Below, one piece after another: positions 45,308 to 53,868 of a DNA stretch of 64,000 nt (its first letter is position 1; each line of letters opens with the position of its first letter). The translations under genes were made by a program, and so were the position numbers. Source of the DNA: Bacillus thuringiensis. GTDB lineage: Bacteria; Bacillota; Bacilli; Bacillales; Bacillaceae_G. The stretch spans positions 2,540,501 to 2,604,500 of the forward strand of contig NZ_CP012099.1 of NCBI RefSeq assembly GCF_001182785.1. The letters run 5' to 3'. Below the pieces are notes generated by a model. That model did not search any database and had not been told where the DNA came from. It saw nothing but the letters and a program-made list of their open reading frames with translations.

Positions 45308-45733
45308 ATGTTTAAAAAAGCAGCACTAGGGATTTCATCGTTAGCAATCACAGCGTTCATCGGATTAGGAATGGCAACAGAAGCTTCAGCTGGACCAGCA
45401 GCACCACTTACTTCACTGAACGTCGTACAAGTAGAGTCTGAGTTAGGCGGGGTAGAAACAATTAATCAGAACAGCTTCAGCACATCGCGTAACCACGGGG
45501 GAAAATACTTATATATTACAACGAAAGAAATGGGCTATGGCCAAAACCCATTTGCTAAAATGAATGGTTCTAATGTAAAAAGTATTGATTCCACTATAAT
45601 TGGCGGAAGACCAATCGTTGGCTGGTATTATAAATGGGATGCTTCTGGACACCAACAAGGAACTTTTGAGTACCAAAAGACATCTATAAATGCACCATTT
45701 AATACAATGCGTACATCAATTTATATCCAATAA
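45308..45733 (+). CDS. YolA-like secreted protein (DUF4879)
   Basis: GGAAGGGG touches the ATG at 45299, so the ATG at 45308, nine bases on, is the better start (141 residues). A Sec signal peptide (FKKAALGISSLAITAFIGLG) ends near TEASA. The mature protein matches DUF4879/YolA: APLTSLNVVQVESELGGVE, HGGKYLYITTKEMGYGQNP. YolA-type proteins are exported phage- or competence-associated proteins of unknown function. Terminator downstream. Confidence 0.85.
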   Translation: MFKKAALGISSLAITAFIGLGMATEASAGPAAPLTSLNVVQVESELGGVETINQNSFSTSRNHGGKYLYITTKEMGYGQNPFAKMNGSNVKSIDSTIIGGRPIVGWYYKWDASGHQQGTFEYQKTSINAPFNTMRTSIYIQ

Positions 45734-45764
45734 TTTTGAAAGCGTTCGCACATATAGAATAGTA

Positions 45765-45794
45765 AAAAAGGTACTTCTAGGAGTACCTTTTTTT
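45765..45794 (+). terminator. intrinsic terminator
   Basis: AAAAAGGTACTT pairs with GAGTACCTTTTT, loop CTAG, with extra T. Confidence 0.85.
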
Positions 45795-46040
45795 ATTTGA
45801 ATCACGTTCATCTATATTTACAATCCCGATTCCACAGCAAGAATACTACCCATAAAACAAAATCCTTAAACGTCTATAAAATTAATATGAACGCGTAGTA
45901 CAAGTCCGCTACAGTTAAAGTACGTAACTTTACATATTTCAACTCAATGAAGAAGGAAAAAACTGTAGTACTTACGCCGCAGTTTTTAATTCATCCATGA
46001 ACTCACAGTTTATAGATATATAAACATAAACGTACTACCT

Positions 46041-46078
46041 GCTCCTCTTTTTTAAATTCAAGATTAAAAAAGAGGAGC
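46041..46078. repeat. 15-bp perfect inverted repeat
   Basis: GCTCCTCTTTTTTAA and TTAAAAAAGAGGAGC around an 8-base loop, about 160 bases before the MerR-methyltransferase gene. It has no trailing T run on either strand, so a binding site or mobile remnant is as likely as a terminator. Confidence 0.5.
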
Positions 46079-46236
46079 TAAACTTATATAAGCTTAGCTT
46101 GATGGGTATGTGGCGTAACTTTAAAATTAATTACATCTTTTTCATAGCATAAATAATTTTGTATAGGGAGATGAAAGGATTTTTTAAAATAATAAAGAAG
46201 TATGTATAAACAAATATATAAATGGTAGTGATTAGG

Positions 46237-47460
46237 ATGAAAATCAGTAAGTTTGCAGAAGTAAATAATGTAAGTGTAGATACGATTAGACATTATATGG
46301 ACCTCGGACTCGTTATTCCTGAGAAAAAAGGAAGTCACTATTTTTTTGACGAGTATTGTCAAAAGGATATAGAACTTATATTAGAGTACAAATGGCTAGG
46401 GTTTAGCTTGTATGAAATTAAAGAACTGTTTCTTTATAAAAATTTAGGGAAATCCTTAGACTATGAAAAGGATAATTTGTATCAATCTTTATTTAAAGTA
46501 AAATATGAAAAGATTGAACAAGAAATAAAAACTTTAGAGGAACGAAAATGCAAATTAAAGGAAGCGTTACATAATTTATCTATAGAAACTGAAATTTCAA
46601 GTTCAATTTTAGGGGTAGATTTAAAAGTACTTCATTTGTTTAAATGTGTTAAGTGTAACGGAAATTTAATTCTTGAAGATGGCATTATTAATAAGAATCA
46701 AATTATTGAGGGAAAGTTAATTTGTAATTGTGGTGAAGAATACACGATTATTTCAGGGGTTTTAACAGCTGGCAACTCAGTGAAAGCGTATGAAAAGAAA
46801 TCACTTGAAGATTCTATTTCGGATTATATTCATGAAACTGATACTGCTTTTTTGGAAAATGTTCAAAGAGGAGGAGAATGGGCGAAAAAGAAAATAATGC
46901 AATTAGATTTAAATGAAAAAATACTACTTGATTTAGGGTGTGGTATTGGGTTCTTTTTACGAAATATTTATGAAGAACTACCGGAAGAGTGTTTATATAT
47001 TGCTGTTGATCGAGATTTGAATAAACTTTTACTTTTAAAAGATGTAATTGAGAGAAGAAATGTGAAAAGAAATATTGTATTTATCTGTGCCGACTTTCTA
47101 AACATACCTATTCAGAATAATTCTGTTGATATTGTAATCGATCAATCAGGTACAAGTAATTATAGTTTTGAACATGAGGAGTTCTTATTGTGCGAATTAA
47201 ATTCCCTTTTTAAACACAATTGTTATTTATTAAGTTCATTTATTTTATTTAATAAATTTAGTATAAATAGCCAAATTGCACCTAGACTCAGAGAGAATTT
47301 TACATCTGCAAAAGTAACAAAAGAAATCGAAAATTTACAGTTTCAATCTATTGATGAAAGTACTTCAAATTATTTGATACGAGGGGGAAGGTACGAGGAT
47401 TTCTTTGTTCAAGGAGAAGAAATTTATACATATTCATTTTTCGGAAAAAGATGGGGTTAA
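46237..47460 (+). CDS. MerR-type regulator fused to zinc-ribbon methyltransferase
   Basis: The ATG at 46237 gives 407 residues; ribosome-site support is weak for it and for the earlier ATG at 46222. Residues 1-70 are a MerR helix-turn-helix (MKISKFAEVNNVSVDTIRHY) and 75-115 a coiled coil. Residues 133-178 look like a Trm112-type zinc ribbon with CxxC (137/140) and CxC (163/165), ending YTIISGVL. From about 215 a class I SAM-dependent methyltransferase follows, with motif I LLDLGCGIGFF and a VDRD acidic end of strand 2. The downstream gene is an MFS pump. This suggests a regulator whose sensor is a methyltransferase domain, or a resistance methylase regulating itself. Activity is inferred. Confidence 0.85.
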   Translation: MKISKFAEVNNVSVDTIRHYMDLGLVIPEKKGSHYFFDEYCQKDIELILEYKWLGFSLYEIKELFLYKNLGKSLDYEKDNLYQSLFKVKYEKIEQEIKTLEERKCKLKEALHNLSIETEISSSILGVDLKVLHLFKCVKCNGNLILEDGIINKNQIIEGKLICNCGEEYTIISGVLTAGNSVKAYEKKSLEDSISDYIHETDTAFLENVQRGGEWAKKKIMQLDLNEKILLDLGCGIGFFLRNIYEELPEECLYIAVDRDLNKLLLLKDVIERRNVKRNIVFICADFLNIPIQNNSVDIVIDQSGTSNYSFEHEEFLLCELNSLFKHNCYLLSSFILFNKFSINSQIAPRLRENFTSAKVTKEIENLQFQSIDESTSNYLIRGGRYEDFFVQGEEIYTYSFFGKRWG

Positions 47461-47518
47461 CCCCATCTTTTATTTATTTCCCCTTAAAACTTTTCAAATA
47501 GTACATATTGCTATTGGG

Positions 47519-47549
47519 TTGACCCTAGAACTTACAATGTACGTAACAC
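47519..47549 (+). promoter_or_regulatory. possible MerR-type promoter before MFS gene
   Basis: TTGACC (47519-47524) is followed 19 bases later by a weak TAACAC (47544-47549). GGGTTGACCC forms a short dyad and GTACAT/ATGTAC (47501/47537) an outer one. A stretched spacer is typical of MerR-activated promoters, but the -10 match is poor. Confidence 0.35.
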
Positions 47550-47572
47550 AAATTTAGGCAGGGGGAAAAGTG

Positions 47573-48868
47573 ATGGGAAGTTTACGATTACATATAGAAA
47601 ATAAAAAAAGAAACCAAGAACTAAGAAATATTTGTTTATATTCAATTGCAAAAACAGTATCACTATTTGGTAGCTCTATTTATAGTTTTGCATTAGGATT
47701 GTATATTTTACAAATAACCGGTTCTGCGTTAAATTTTGCAATTTCGCTCATATTAGGAACGATTCCAATGATTGTTATGAATCCATTTGCCGGTGTCATT
47801 GCTGATAAGGTTGATAAAAAGAAACTGGTTATTTGTATGGATTTACTAAGCGGATGCTTATTAATAACTGTTTATATATTAAGCAGCTATTATGGATTAA
47901 ACTTATTCATCATTTATACTACTACCTTTCTTATGACAGTATTTACAACTTTTTTTGGAATAGGTTTAGAGGCCGTAAAACCGAATATGGTCACTAAAGA
48001 GCGGTTAATGAGTATTAATTCTATAAGTAAAATTATCGATTCTATATCTTTAATTCTAGGGCCTATGTTAGGGGGGATTGTTTTTGCAGTCTTTGATATG
48101 AAAATTTTTATAATTATAAATGGTATTTCATTTATCCTTTCGGCTATTTCCATATTGTTTATTAACTTTAAATTGTTTGAGCAAAACATAAATGAGGAAT
48201 GTTCAATTAGAGAAATTAATTTTATTGAAGATATAAAGGAGGGATACTCTTATTTATTGGAGCGGAAAAGCTTAAAAAATACTTTTAGTATTTTAATTTC
48301 TCTTAATTTCTTTTTAGGCTTTGCTGTAACTGTTCCGTTGCCATACATTATTAACACAGTTCTCAATCTTAGTTCTAAGCAATTTGGTATGATTCAAGGG
48401 ACTTTCGCGATAGGTATGATAGTTGGTGCAATATTAGTTAAAAAGATAACTGATCGTTTTTCTTACGCTTATCTTTTGAAAAAGTTAAGTTTTATGTTGG
48501 CGATTTTTATGATTATTTCAGGAATTCCAGTTTTATTCAAAAATTTTGAGGTAAATGATTTTGTATACGCTATTACCTATTGTGTTGTTATGTTCTTTTT
48601 AGGGCTAATTATAGTGCTTATTGATATACCTATAGCTTATTTCATGCAAAAAGAGATTCCTAATGAATATAGAGGGAGAGTTCTCAGCATTGGATTAAGT
48701 ATAAGTAAAATGATGCTTCCTATAGCAATGGCGCTATCCGGTCTATTATTAAATTATATTCCAGCCTACATGATTACAATTGTAGGGGGAATCTTATATT
48801 TAATAGTAATTAAAGTTTCATCGAATTGTTTCATATTAGAAGTTCATTCGAAAGATTATAGCGCTTAG
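47573..48868 (+). CDS. MFS efflux transporter next to MerR-methyltransferase
   Basis: GGCAGGGGG precedes the ATG at 47573, giving 431 residues. About twelve spans; MFS motif A appears as GVIADKVDKKKLVI. DHA3-like, as in macrolide efflux (Mef-type) pumps. The 112-base gap after the MerR-methyltransferase gene carries a possible MerR promoter, so the fusion protein probably controls it. The pair looks like a self-contained inducible drug-resistance module. Substrate unknown. Confidence 0.85.
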   Translation: MGSLRLHIENKKRNQELRNICLYSIAKTVSLFGSSIYSFALGLYILQITGSALNFAISLILGTIPMIVMNPFAGVIADKVDKKKLVICMDLLSGCLLITVYILSSYYGLNLFIIYTTTFLMTVFTTFFGIGLEAVKPNMVTKERLMSINSISKIIDSISLILGPMLGGIVFAVFDMKIFIIINGISFILSAISILFINFKLFEQNINEECSIREINFIEDIKEGYSYLLERKSLKNTFSILISLNFFLGFAVTVPLPYIINTVLNLSSKQFGMIQGTFAIGMIVGAILVKKITDRFSYAYLLKKLSFMLAIFMIISGIPVLFKNFEVNDFVYAITYCVVMFFLGLIIVLIDIPIAYFMQKEIPNEYRGRVLSIGLSISKMMLPIAMALSGLLLNYIPAYMITIVGGILYLIVIKVSSNCFILEVHSKDYSA

Positions 48869-49071
48869 TAGATCTTAGATTATTTATATAATGGATACTG
48901 CTACATTTTTCAAGATAAGAAATGCAAATACTATAAAATGAAAAAATGGGCTGATTTCCCATGAACTATTTTGAAAAGATTACATATTCGTTCTGGAGAA
49001 TAACTTTAAAATTTTAGGTTGAGGGAATGAATATCGTTCCGAAATACAATAATAAAATTTAACTTTGTGGA

Positions 49072-49102
49072 TTGACCTTCCCCTTACAGGAAGCAGTATA
49101 TT
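49072..49102 (+). promoter_or_regulatory. MerR-family autoregulated promoter (19-bp spacer)
   Basis: TTGACC (49072-49077) and TATATT (49097-49102) are separated by 19 bases, the stretched spacing used by MerR activators. The dyad CTTCC...GGAAG is centred in the spacer. It lies 31 bases before the MerR gene, so effector-induced autoactivation of this two-gene operon is expected. Confidence 0.8.
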
Positions 49103-49132
49103 TAAAATAATTAAATACAGGAGGTGAGTATT

Positions 49133-49930
49133 ATGCTTTCAATTGGAGAGTTTTCAAAAATATCTCATCTTACAATGAAGACGCTGCGCTATTATGATGA
49201 AATTGGGCTTTTAAAACCAGCTTTCATAGACGCTAAGAATGGCTATCGCTACTATGATATTTTCCAATTAGAAATAGCCTTATTGATTACACGATTAAAA
49301 ACTTATTTATTTTCGCTGGAAGAAATTAAGGATATTTTAGAAGATCGGGAGAATACTGAATTGCTTAACTCTAAAATGAAAGGCAAACAAGAAAATCTAA
49401 CACAGCAGATAACATATTATTCTTCTTTATTAAAAGAATTAAAGCTTGATATTCAACAATTAAATGAAGAGGAAAGTATCATAGGTTACTTAAATCGTAT
49501 TGAGATTAATCTTGTAAATCACTTAACCTATAATATATTATCTCAGCGAAAACAAATTAATACCGCTGATTTCCTAATACACTTTAATGAGTTGTTTAGT
49601 AAAATTTTATTTGAAAATTTATTACCTAGTGCAAAACCACTTGCTATATTCCATAGTTCAGAATATGTACCTGAAAATTATGATGTGGAAATTGCGATTC
49701 CTCTTGCAGAAGCCATAAATAAAACAAAAGTGTTTAATCCCGGTCTTTGCGCAATGGCTACGCTTATTGGTTCTTACGAAGAATTACCTTTTATTCATAC
49801 AAAGCTACATGTTTGGATTGAAGAAAATAACTATAAACTGAATGGAGCTCCGTTTGAAGTTTATCAAACGAATCCTTATAGCACACAGGAGGAGAATAAT
49901 ATCATAGAAGTTTATTTTCCTATAAAATGA
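49133..49930 (+). CDS. MerR-family regulator with GyrI-like effector domain
   Basis: GGAGGTG lies 9 bases before the ATG at 49133 (265 residues), which is preferred over the in-frame GTG at 49124. N-terminal MerR winged helix (MLSIGEFSKISHLTMKTLRY, ENGYRYY), a coiled coil (about 80-120), and a C-terminal domain of about 140 residues with the GyrI/BmrR-like end (FEVYQTNPYSTQEENN, IEVYFPI), which binds hydrophobic drugs. It co-transcribes with a membrane methyltransferase gene 22 bases downstream. Confidence 0.88.
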   Translation: MLSIGEFSKISHLTMKTLRYYDEIGLLKPAFIDAKNGYRYYDIFQLEIALLITRLKTYLFSLEEIKDILEDRENTELLNSKMKGKQENLTQQITYYSSLLKELKLDIQQLNEEESIIGYLNRIEINLVNHLTYNILSQRKQINTADFLIHFNELFSKILFENLLPSAKPLAIFHSSEYVPENYDVEIAIPLAEAINKTKVFNPGLCAMATLIGSYEELPFIHTKLHVWIEENNYKLNGAPFEVYQTNPYSTQEENNIIEVYFPIK

Positions 49931-49952
49931 ATAAAGGAAGGAGCGTATCACA

Positions 49953-50597
49953 ATGTATGGTATAAACCGGCCAACAATAAAAGAAAAAATATTAATTTTA
50001 GTTACTGAGATTATCTATCTAATCATTGCGTATTACTTACTTTTCATTACTTATTTCAAACCAGGCATTTCAATAGGGCTGTTTATAGCTTTGATTATCA
50101 CCGCTTTACGATTAACGGCTATGATGTTTATATGGTTGCCTAGAGGGATTTCATGGCAAGAAGCCATTATGAACAGCATTGCTTTTGGAATTTATTATTT
50201 AGGTTTTCCAATCTTAATGATTACTAGTAATCAGGATCCTAATTTAATATTACTTACAATAGGTTGGATATTGTTTTTAGGAGGAAGTATGTTAAACACA
50301 GTTTCAGAGCTGCTTAGAAAATCCTTTAAAGACAATCCTGTAAATCAAGGTAAGCTATATACAGGTGGTTTATTTAAATATGCGATTCATATTAATTATC
50401 TGGGGGATTGCCTTTGGGTGTTAGGTTTAGCATTTATCGCTAGCAATATTTATAGTTTATTTATACCTTTAGGCCTGTTCTTTGTATTCGTTTTTGAATA
50501 TATTCCAAAATCTGATGGTTACTTACAGAAAAAGTATGGAGAACAATTTACAGTCTATAAACAGAAAACAAAAAAATTAATACCGTTTCTTTGGTAA
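49953..50597 (+). CDS. ICMT/PEMT-family membrane methyltransferase-like protein
   Basis: 214 residues with five to six spans. The C-terminal half holds the isoprenylcysteine/phospholipid methyltransferase pattern: LYTGGLFKYAIHINYLGDCL, then a final span and KYGEQFTVYKQKTKKLIPFL. Homologues use SAM to methylate lipids or small molecules at the membrane; the DUF1295/steroid reductase-like fold is the alternative. It follows a drug-sensing-type MerR gene in one operon, so its substrate may be the inducer or a membrane lipid. AAAGGAAGGAGCG precedes the ATG. Confidence 0.75.
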   Translation: MYGINRPTIKEKILILVTEIIYLIIAYYLLFITYFKPGISIGLFIALIITALRLTAMMFIWLPRGISWQEAIMNSIAFGIYYLGFPILMITSNQDPNLILLTIGWILFLGGSMLNTVSELLRKSFKDNPVNQGKLYTGGLFKYAIHINYLGDCLWVLGLAFIASNIYSLFIPLGLFFVFVFEYIPKSDGYLQKKYGEQFTVYKQKTKKLIPFLW

Positions 50598-50615
50598 ATC
50601 AGTTTCATAAATTAT

Positions 50616-50646
50616 AAAAAGCGCAGGATGCTAATCCTGCGCTTTT
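50616..50646. terminator. bidirectional terminator
   Basis: AAAAGCGCAGGAT pairs with ATCCTGCGCTTTT, loop GCTA, between converging genes. Confidence 0.9.
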
Positions 50647-51351
50647 CTATCGTAATTCAGCGGTTTTTCTAATGACAATCTTATCAATATCATCTTCTTC
50701 ATCACCAATAAATAATCCGCGTTCTTTTAAATATGCTTCAAAATATAAATCTGCTTCAGCGCGTTCGTCATATGGCTTTACAGAGAGAACGAAACCTAAT
50801 TTGTTTTGTTCTTCTAAGTGAGAAGTGGAGATGTAAGCCGGTACATTATGGCGTAAAAAGAGTTCTTTAACCGGAATAATCATATCTTTCATTAATTTCG
50901 TTAGCATGCCCATTTCAAACTCGAAATTAAAGCGATCTATACTAGATAAATCAGCGAATACTACACCGATAAAACCTGTATTAAATACTTCTTGATATTC
51001 TACATCTTCATCATGGCCGCCATAAAAATTCTTTTCGATTAAATAATTTACAAAATAAGCAACGCCATCACTTTGTTCAAATGGTTTCGTTGAAAGAACA
51101 AAACCAATTTTCTTTTGTTTATGTAAATACACACATGACATGTATGCTGAAATGTTATGTTCTTTAAATAAAGCACTTGTTGCTCCAGAGAGACCATCTA
51201 GTACGTGATGAACAATTTGAAGTTTTTTACGAGCGAAATAATAGGATTTCTTTTGTAACTCCAATGTATCAATAAAGACAGAGCCGATAAAGCCTGTATT
51301 TGAAATAATAGGTGCTTGCTTTTTTCTTCCTCTGCGCTTTAATGGAGCCAT
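50647..51351 (-). CDS. internally duplicated protein, unknown
   Basis: GAAGGG touches a first ATG at 51363, so the second at 51351 is taken (234 residues). Two copies of a module of about 95 residues are evident: NTGFIGSVFIDTLEL...ISAYMSCVYLHKQKKIGFVL and NTGFIGVVFADLSSI...VPAYISTSHLEEQNKLGFVL. Each ends in an acidic loop. A basic N-terminus (LKRRGRKKQ) could bind nucleic acid or the membrane. No family is recognised; the module looks like an alpha/beta sensor-type fold. Monocistronic. Confidence 0.65.
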   Translation of the reverse strand: MAPLKRRGRKKQAPIISNTGFIGSVFIDTLELQKKSYYFARKKLQIVHHVLDGLSGATSALFKEHNISAYMSCVYLHKQKKIGFVLSTKPFEQSDGVAYFVNYLIEKNFYGGHDEDVEYQEVFNTGFIGVVFADLSSIDRFNFEFEMGMLTKLMKDMIIPVKELFLRHNVPAYISTSHLEEQNKLGFVLSVKPYDERAEADLYFEAYLKERGLFIGDEEDDIDKIVIRKTAELR

Positions 51352-51462
51352 TGTTAAAATCATCCCTTCATGTACGTTTAAAATAAAAAGAACGTTTGTT
51401 CGTATATTTATATTTTACTATTAAAACGCTCTAAAGTAAAGGGTTTTTGATGAAAATATAAC

Positions 51463-51490
51463 AAAAAAGACACCTTATAAAAGGTGCCTT
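51463..51490 (-). terminator. intrinsic terminator
   Basis: On the minus strand AAGGCACCTT pairs with AAGGTGTCTT, then T run; it ends the 34-residue gene. Confidence 0.8.
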
Positions 51491-51529
51491 AAACGCTGTA
51501 AGGAATAGGGTTTACCCTAACTATTTATA

Positions 51530-51634
51530 TTATGATACAGAAACAATCTCTTCTGTATCTTCTACATCTAAATGACAGTCCATAGTACGAACATCTTGAT
51601 CTTCATGACTTCCGAAATAAATAGTAATTTTCAT
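51530..51634 (-). CDS. 34-residue acidic micro-protein
   Basis: The frame MKITIYFGSHEDQDVRTMDC, continuing to VEDTEEIVSVS, has GGAGCGATACAT before the ATG and its own terminator 40 bases after the stop. It is strongly acidic, with a beta-strand-like start and no hydrophobic helix. No family is recognised. The ribosome site plus terminator make it a credible gene despite its size. Confidence 0.65.
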   Translation of the reverse strand: MKITIYFGSHEDQDVRTMDCHLDVEDTEEIVSVS

Positions 51635-51861
51635 ATGTATCGCTCCTTTATTCTAGGAATACCTAAAATAATTACTAGTAATGTTAATATTTATTATATA
51701 CCACTTTTTTCATTCCGACAACGTTATATCATTTTTAATTATTTTAAACTATAGAGCACAATTTAAAGAGGCACTTTTTATAGAAAATGGTAAATTTCTA
51801 ATATGTTATATTTAATATAGAAAAATTCGAGTGTTACTTTTTATGAAAAGGAGAACTATTG

Positions 51862-52662
51862 ATGAATTATAAACAACTACTACTAGATAACTTTGCATTT
51901 AAAACTTCATATGTTGCACAATTTGTGCCCGGAATGAGTATAAAAAAAACGAAAGATTATATTGCTGTTGATTGTGGATTACCTGCCGATACATTTAATA
52001 TCATCACTCTACTAAACAATAATTTAACGGAAGGGATCGAGAAATTATATAAAGAGGTAGAATACTATTATCAAAGAAATTTTCCAATGAGTGTTTGGTT
52101 ATGGGATGAGGAGCAAGAGCGGGATATAAAAAGCGAGTTAATTAAAATCGGTTTAAAAAAAGCGGAACAGAATATTGCGATGGTAGCAGACTTAAAAACA
52201 ATTTCCCCAACAATAAACATGCCAGTAAGTTTTACTATTCAACAAGCATCTTCACCTGGACAAATAAATAAATTTGGAGAAACGTTAGCTGATCTATTCG
52301 GCACATCAGAAGAAGGTATACATGTACAAGCATTCTATAATCAAATTTCTAATCTTGATATATGTAACAGTGAGAATATGAAATTATTTTTAGGGTTATA
52401 TGAAGGTGAAGTCGTAACTGTTGGTTCATTGATATGTTCAAAAGATAGTATTGGTATTTATGACATAGCAACTAAAGTAGGAATGAGAGGACGAGGGTTC
52501 GGATCTGCTATGTTCAATTTCCTTCTGCAAGAAGCACAAAAATTTAAAAATACGTATTGTGTATTACAAGCTTCACCAGATGGAATCAATATTTATAAAA
52601 AATCAGGATTTCAAGCTATCGGCAAAATGACTGTATTGGAAAATCGACATTTAATTGAGTAA
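51862..52662 (+). CDS. GNAT family N-acetyltransferase
   Basis: AAAAGGAG lies 9 bases before the ATG at 51862 (266 residues). The C-terminal half is a GNAT domain with the acetyl-CoA loop VGMRGRGFGSAMFNFL and the terminal YKKSGFQAIG; the N-terminal 120 residues form a second, weaker GNAT-like module. Target unknown; soluble. It is followed, after a 45-base gap, by a glycerophosphodiester phosphodiesterase gene, which may be co-transcribed. Confidence 0.82.
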   Translation: MNYKQLLLDNFAFKTSYVAQFVPGMSIKKTKDYIAVDCGLPADTFNIITLLNNNLTEGIEKLYKEVEYYYQRNFPMSVWLWDEEQERDIKSELIKIGLKKAEQNIAMVADLKTISPTINMPVSFTIQQASSPGQINKFGETLADLFGTSEEGIHVQAFYNQISNLDICNSENMKLFLGLYEGEVVTVGSLICSKDSIGIYDIATKVGMRGRGFGSAMFNFLLQEAQKFKNTYCVLQASPDGINIYKKSGFQAIGKMTVLENRHLIE

Positions 52663-52707
52663 ATCATTCAAGTTAAATCGTCTTTATATAGGAGTTTATA
52701 AATTGTT

Positions 52708-53583
52708 ATGAAAAAGATATATCTCGTTACAATAATTTGTGCCTTTATAGTAATAAGTATCTTTGTTTTTCAGAAAATAAATGAACATAAGTATACTAAA
52801 GCTATTAATCAATCAAATCATATAAAAAATATCGCACATAGAGGTGCTTCTGCGTTCGCACCTGAACATACAATAGAGGCATATCAATTAGGCCAACAAA
52901 TGAATGGAGATTATATAGAAATTGATCTCCAAATGACAAAAGATGGACATTTAGTGGCTATGCATGACGAAACCTTAAACCGTACAACAAATGGTACAGG
53001 GCTAGTGAAAGAGCATACATTAGAAGAAATAAAGCAACTAAATGCAGGTTCTTTTTTCAACGAAAAATATCCGAACTTAGCGAAGAAAGAATTTGAAAAT
53101 GCTAAAGTCCCAACATTAAAAGAAATTATTGAAACGTTTGGGCATAACGCAAACTATTATATTGAAACAAAATCACCTAATGAATATCCAGGAATGGAAG
53201 AAAAATTATTAGAAATTATTAATCACTATGAAATACAGGATAAAGTTATTATTCAATCGTTTAGTGAAGAAAGTCTGCAAAAGATTCATAGCTTAAATAG
53301 TAATATATCTTTAGTACAATTATTACCTTATAAAAAAGCAGTTCAATTAACAGAATTAGAGATAGAAAAGTATAAAACGTACTGCATAGGTCTTGGTATG
53401 AATTACAAATATATTGATTCAGATTATGTAAATAAAATAAAGAAAAACGGATTAGAAGTTCATCCATTTACAGTAAATAATGAAAAAGATATGAAAAATT
53501 TACTTTCATGGGGAGTCGACGGGATGTTTACTAATTATCCGAATCGTTTACATTCCATATTGGATTTGAAGAGTCATGAATAA
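52708..53583 (+). CDS. glycerophosphodiester phosphodiesterase (membrane-anchored)
   Basis: 291 residues with an N-terminal membrane anchor (about 4-21). GDPD core: catalytic HRGASAFAPEHT, metal ligands EIDLQMTKDGHLVAMHDETL, and VHPFTVNNEKDM near the end. It hydrolyses glycerophosphodiesters from lipids or teichoic acids to glycerol 3-phosphate outside the membrane. There are no glp transport genes nearby. TAGGAGTTTATAA precedes the ATG. Terminator at 53674. Confidence 0.9.
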   Translation: MKKIYLVTIICAFIVISIFVFQKINEHKYTKAINQSNHIKNIAHRGASAFAPEHTIEAYQLGQQMNGDYIEIDLQMTKDGHLVAMHDETLNRTTNGTGLVKEHTLEEIKQLNAGSFFNEKYPNLAKKEFENAKVPTLKEIIETFGHNANYYIETKSPNEYPGMEEKLLEIINHYEIQDKVIIQSFSEESLQKIHSLNSNISLVQLLPYKKAVQLTELEIEKYKTYCIGLGMNYKYIDSDYVNKIKKNGLEVHPFTVNNEKDMKNLLSWGVDGMFTNYPNRLHSILDLKSHE

Positions 53584-53673
53584 GAAGTTTTATTCATAAA
53601 GGGGAAATTTACACAACCTATATATTAGGATTAATAATGCAAGATGGCATGTTGCATATAAAAAGAAAATACC

Positions 53674-53711
53674 AAAAACCGCAACTAGAAGACCTGGGTT
53701 GCGGTTTTTTT
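53674..53711 (+). terminator. intrinsic terminator
   Basis: AAAAACCGCAAC pairs with GTTGCGGTTTTT, then T. Confidence 0.9.
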
Positions 53712-53868
53712 ATTGCTTCGATTTCAGTTTACAAAGTTTGAAGCTAGAAATGTAAATCTATTTAGATGAATTGGCTTCTTATGTATTTGTACTTCGGATC
53801 GTTCTAGGTATATGTACAACCCATGAGACGAGTTTTGCATATGATAATAGAAAAGGAGATGTTGCATA

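Larger units (their letters stand above)
45734..46236. other. intergenic interval with inverted repeats
   Basis: Holds the YolA-gene terminator (45765-45794), an AAAAACTG/CAGTTTTT pair around 45958-45990 and a perfect 15-base inverted repeat at 46041-46078. No gene is supported. Confidence 0.5.
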
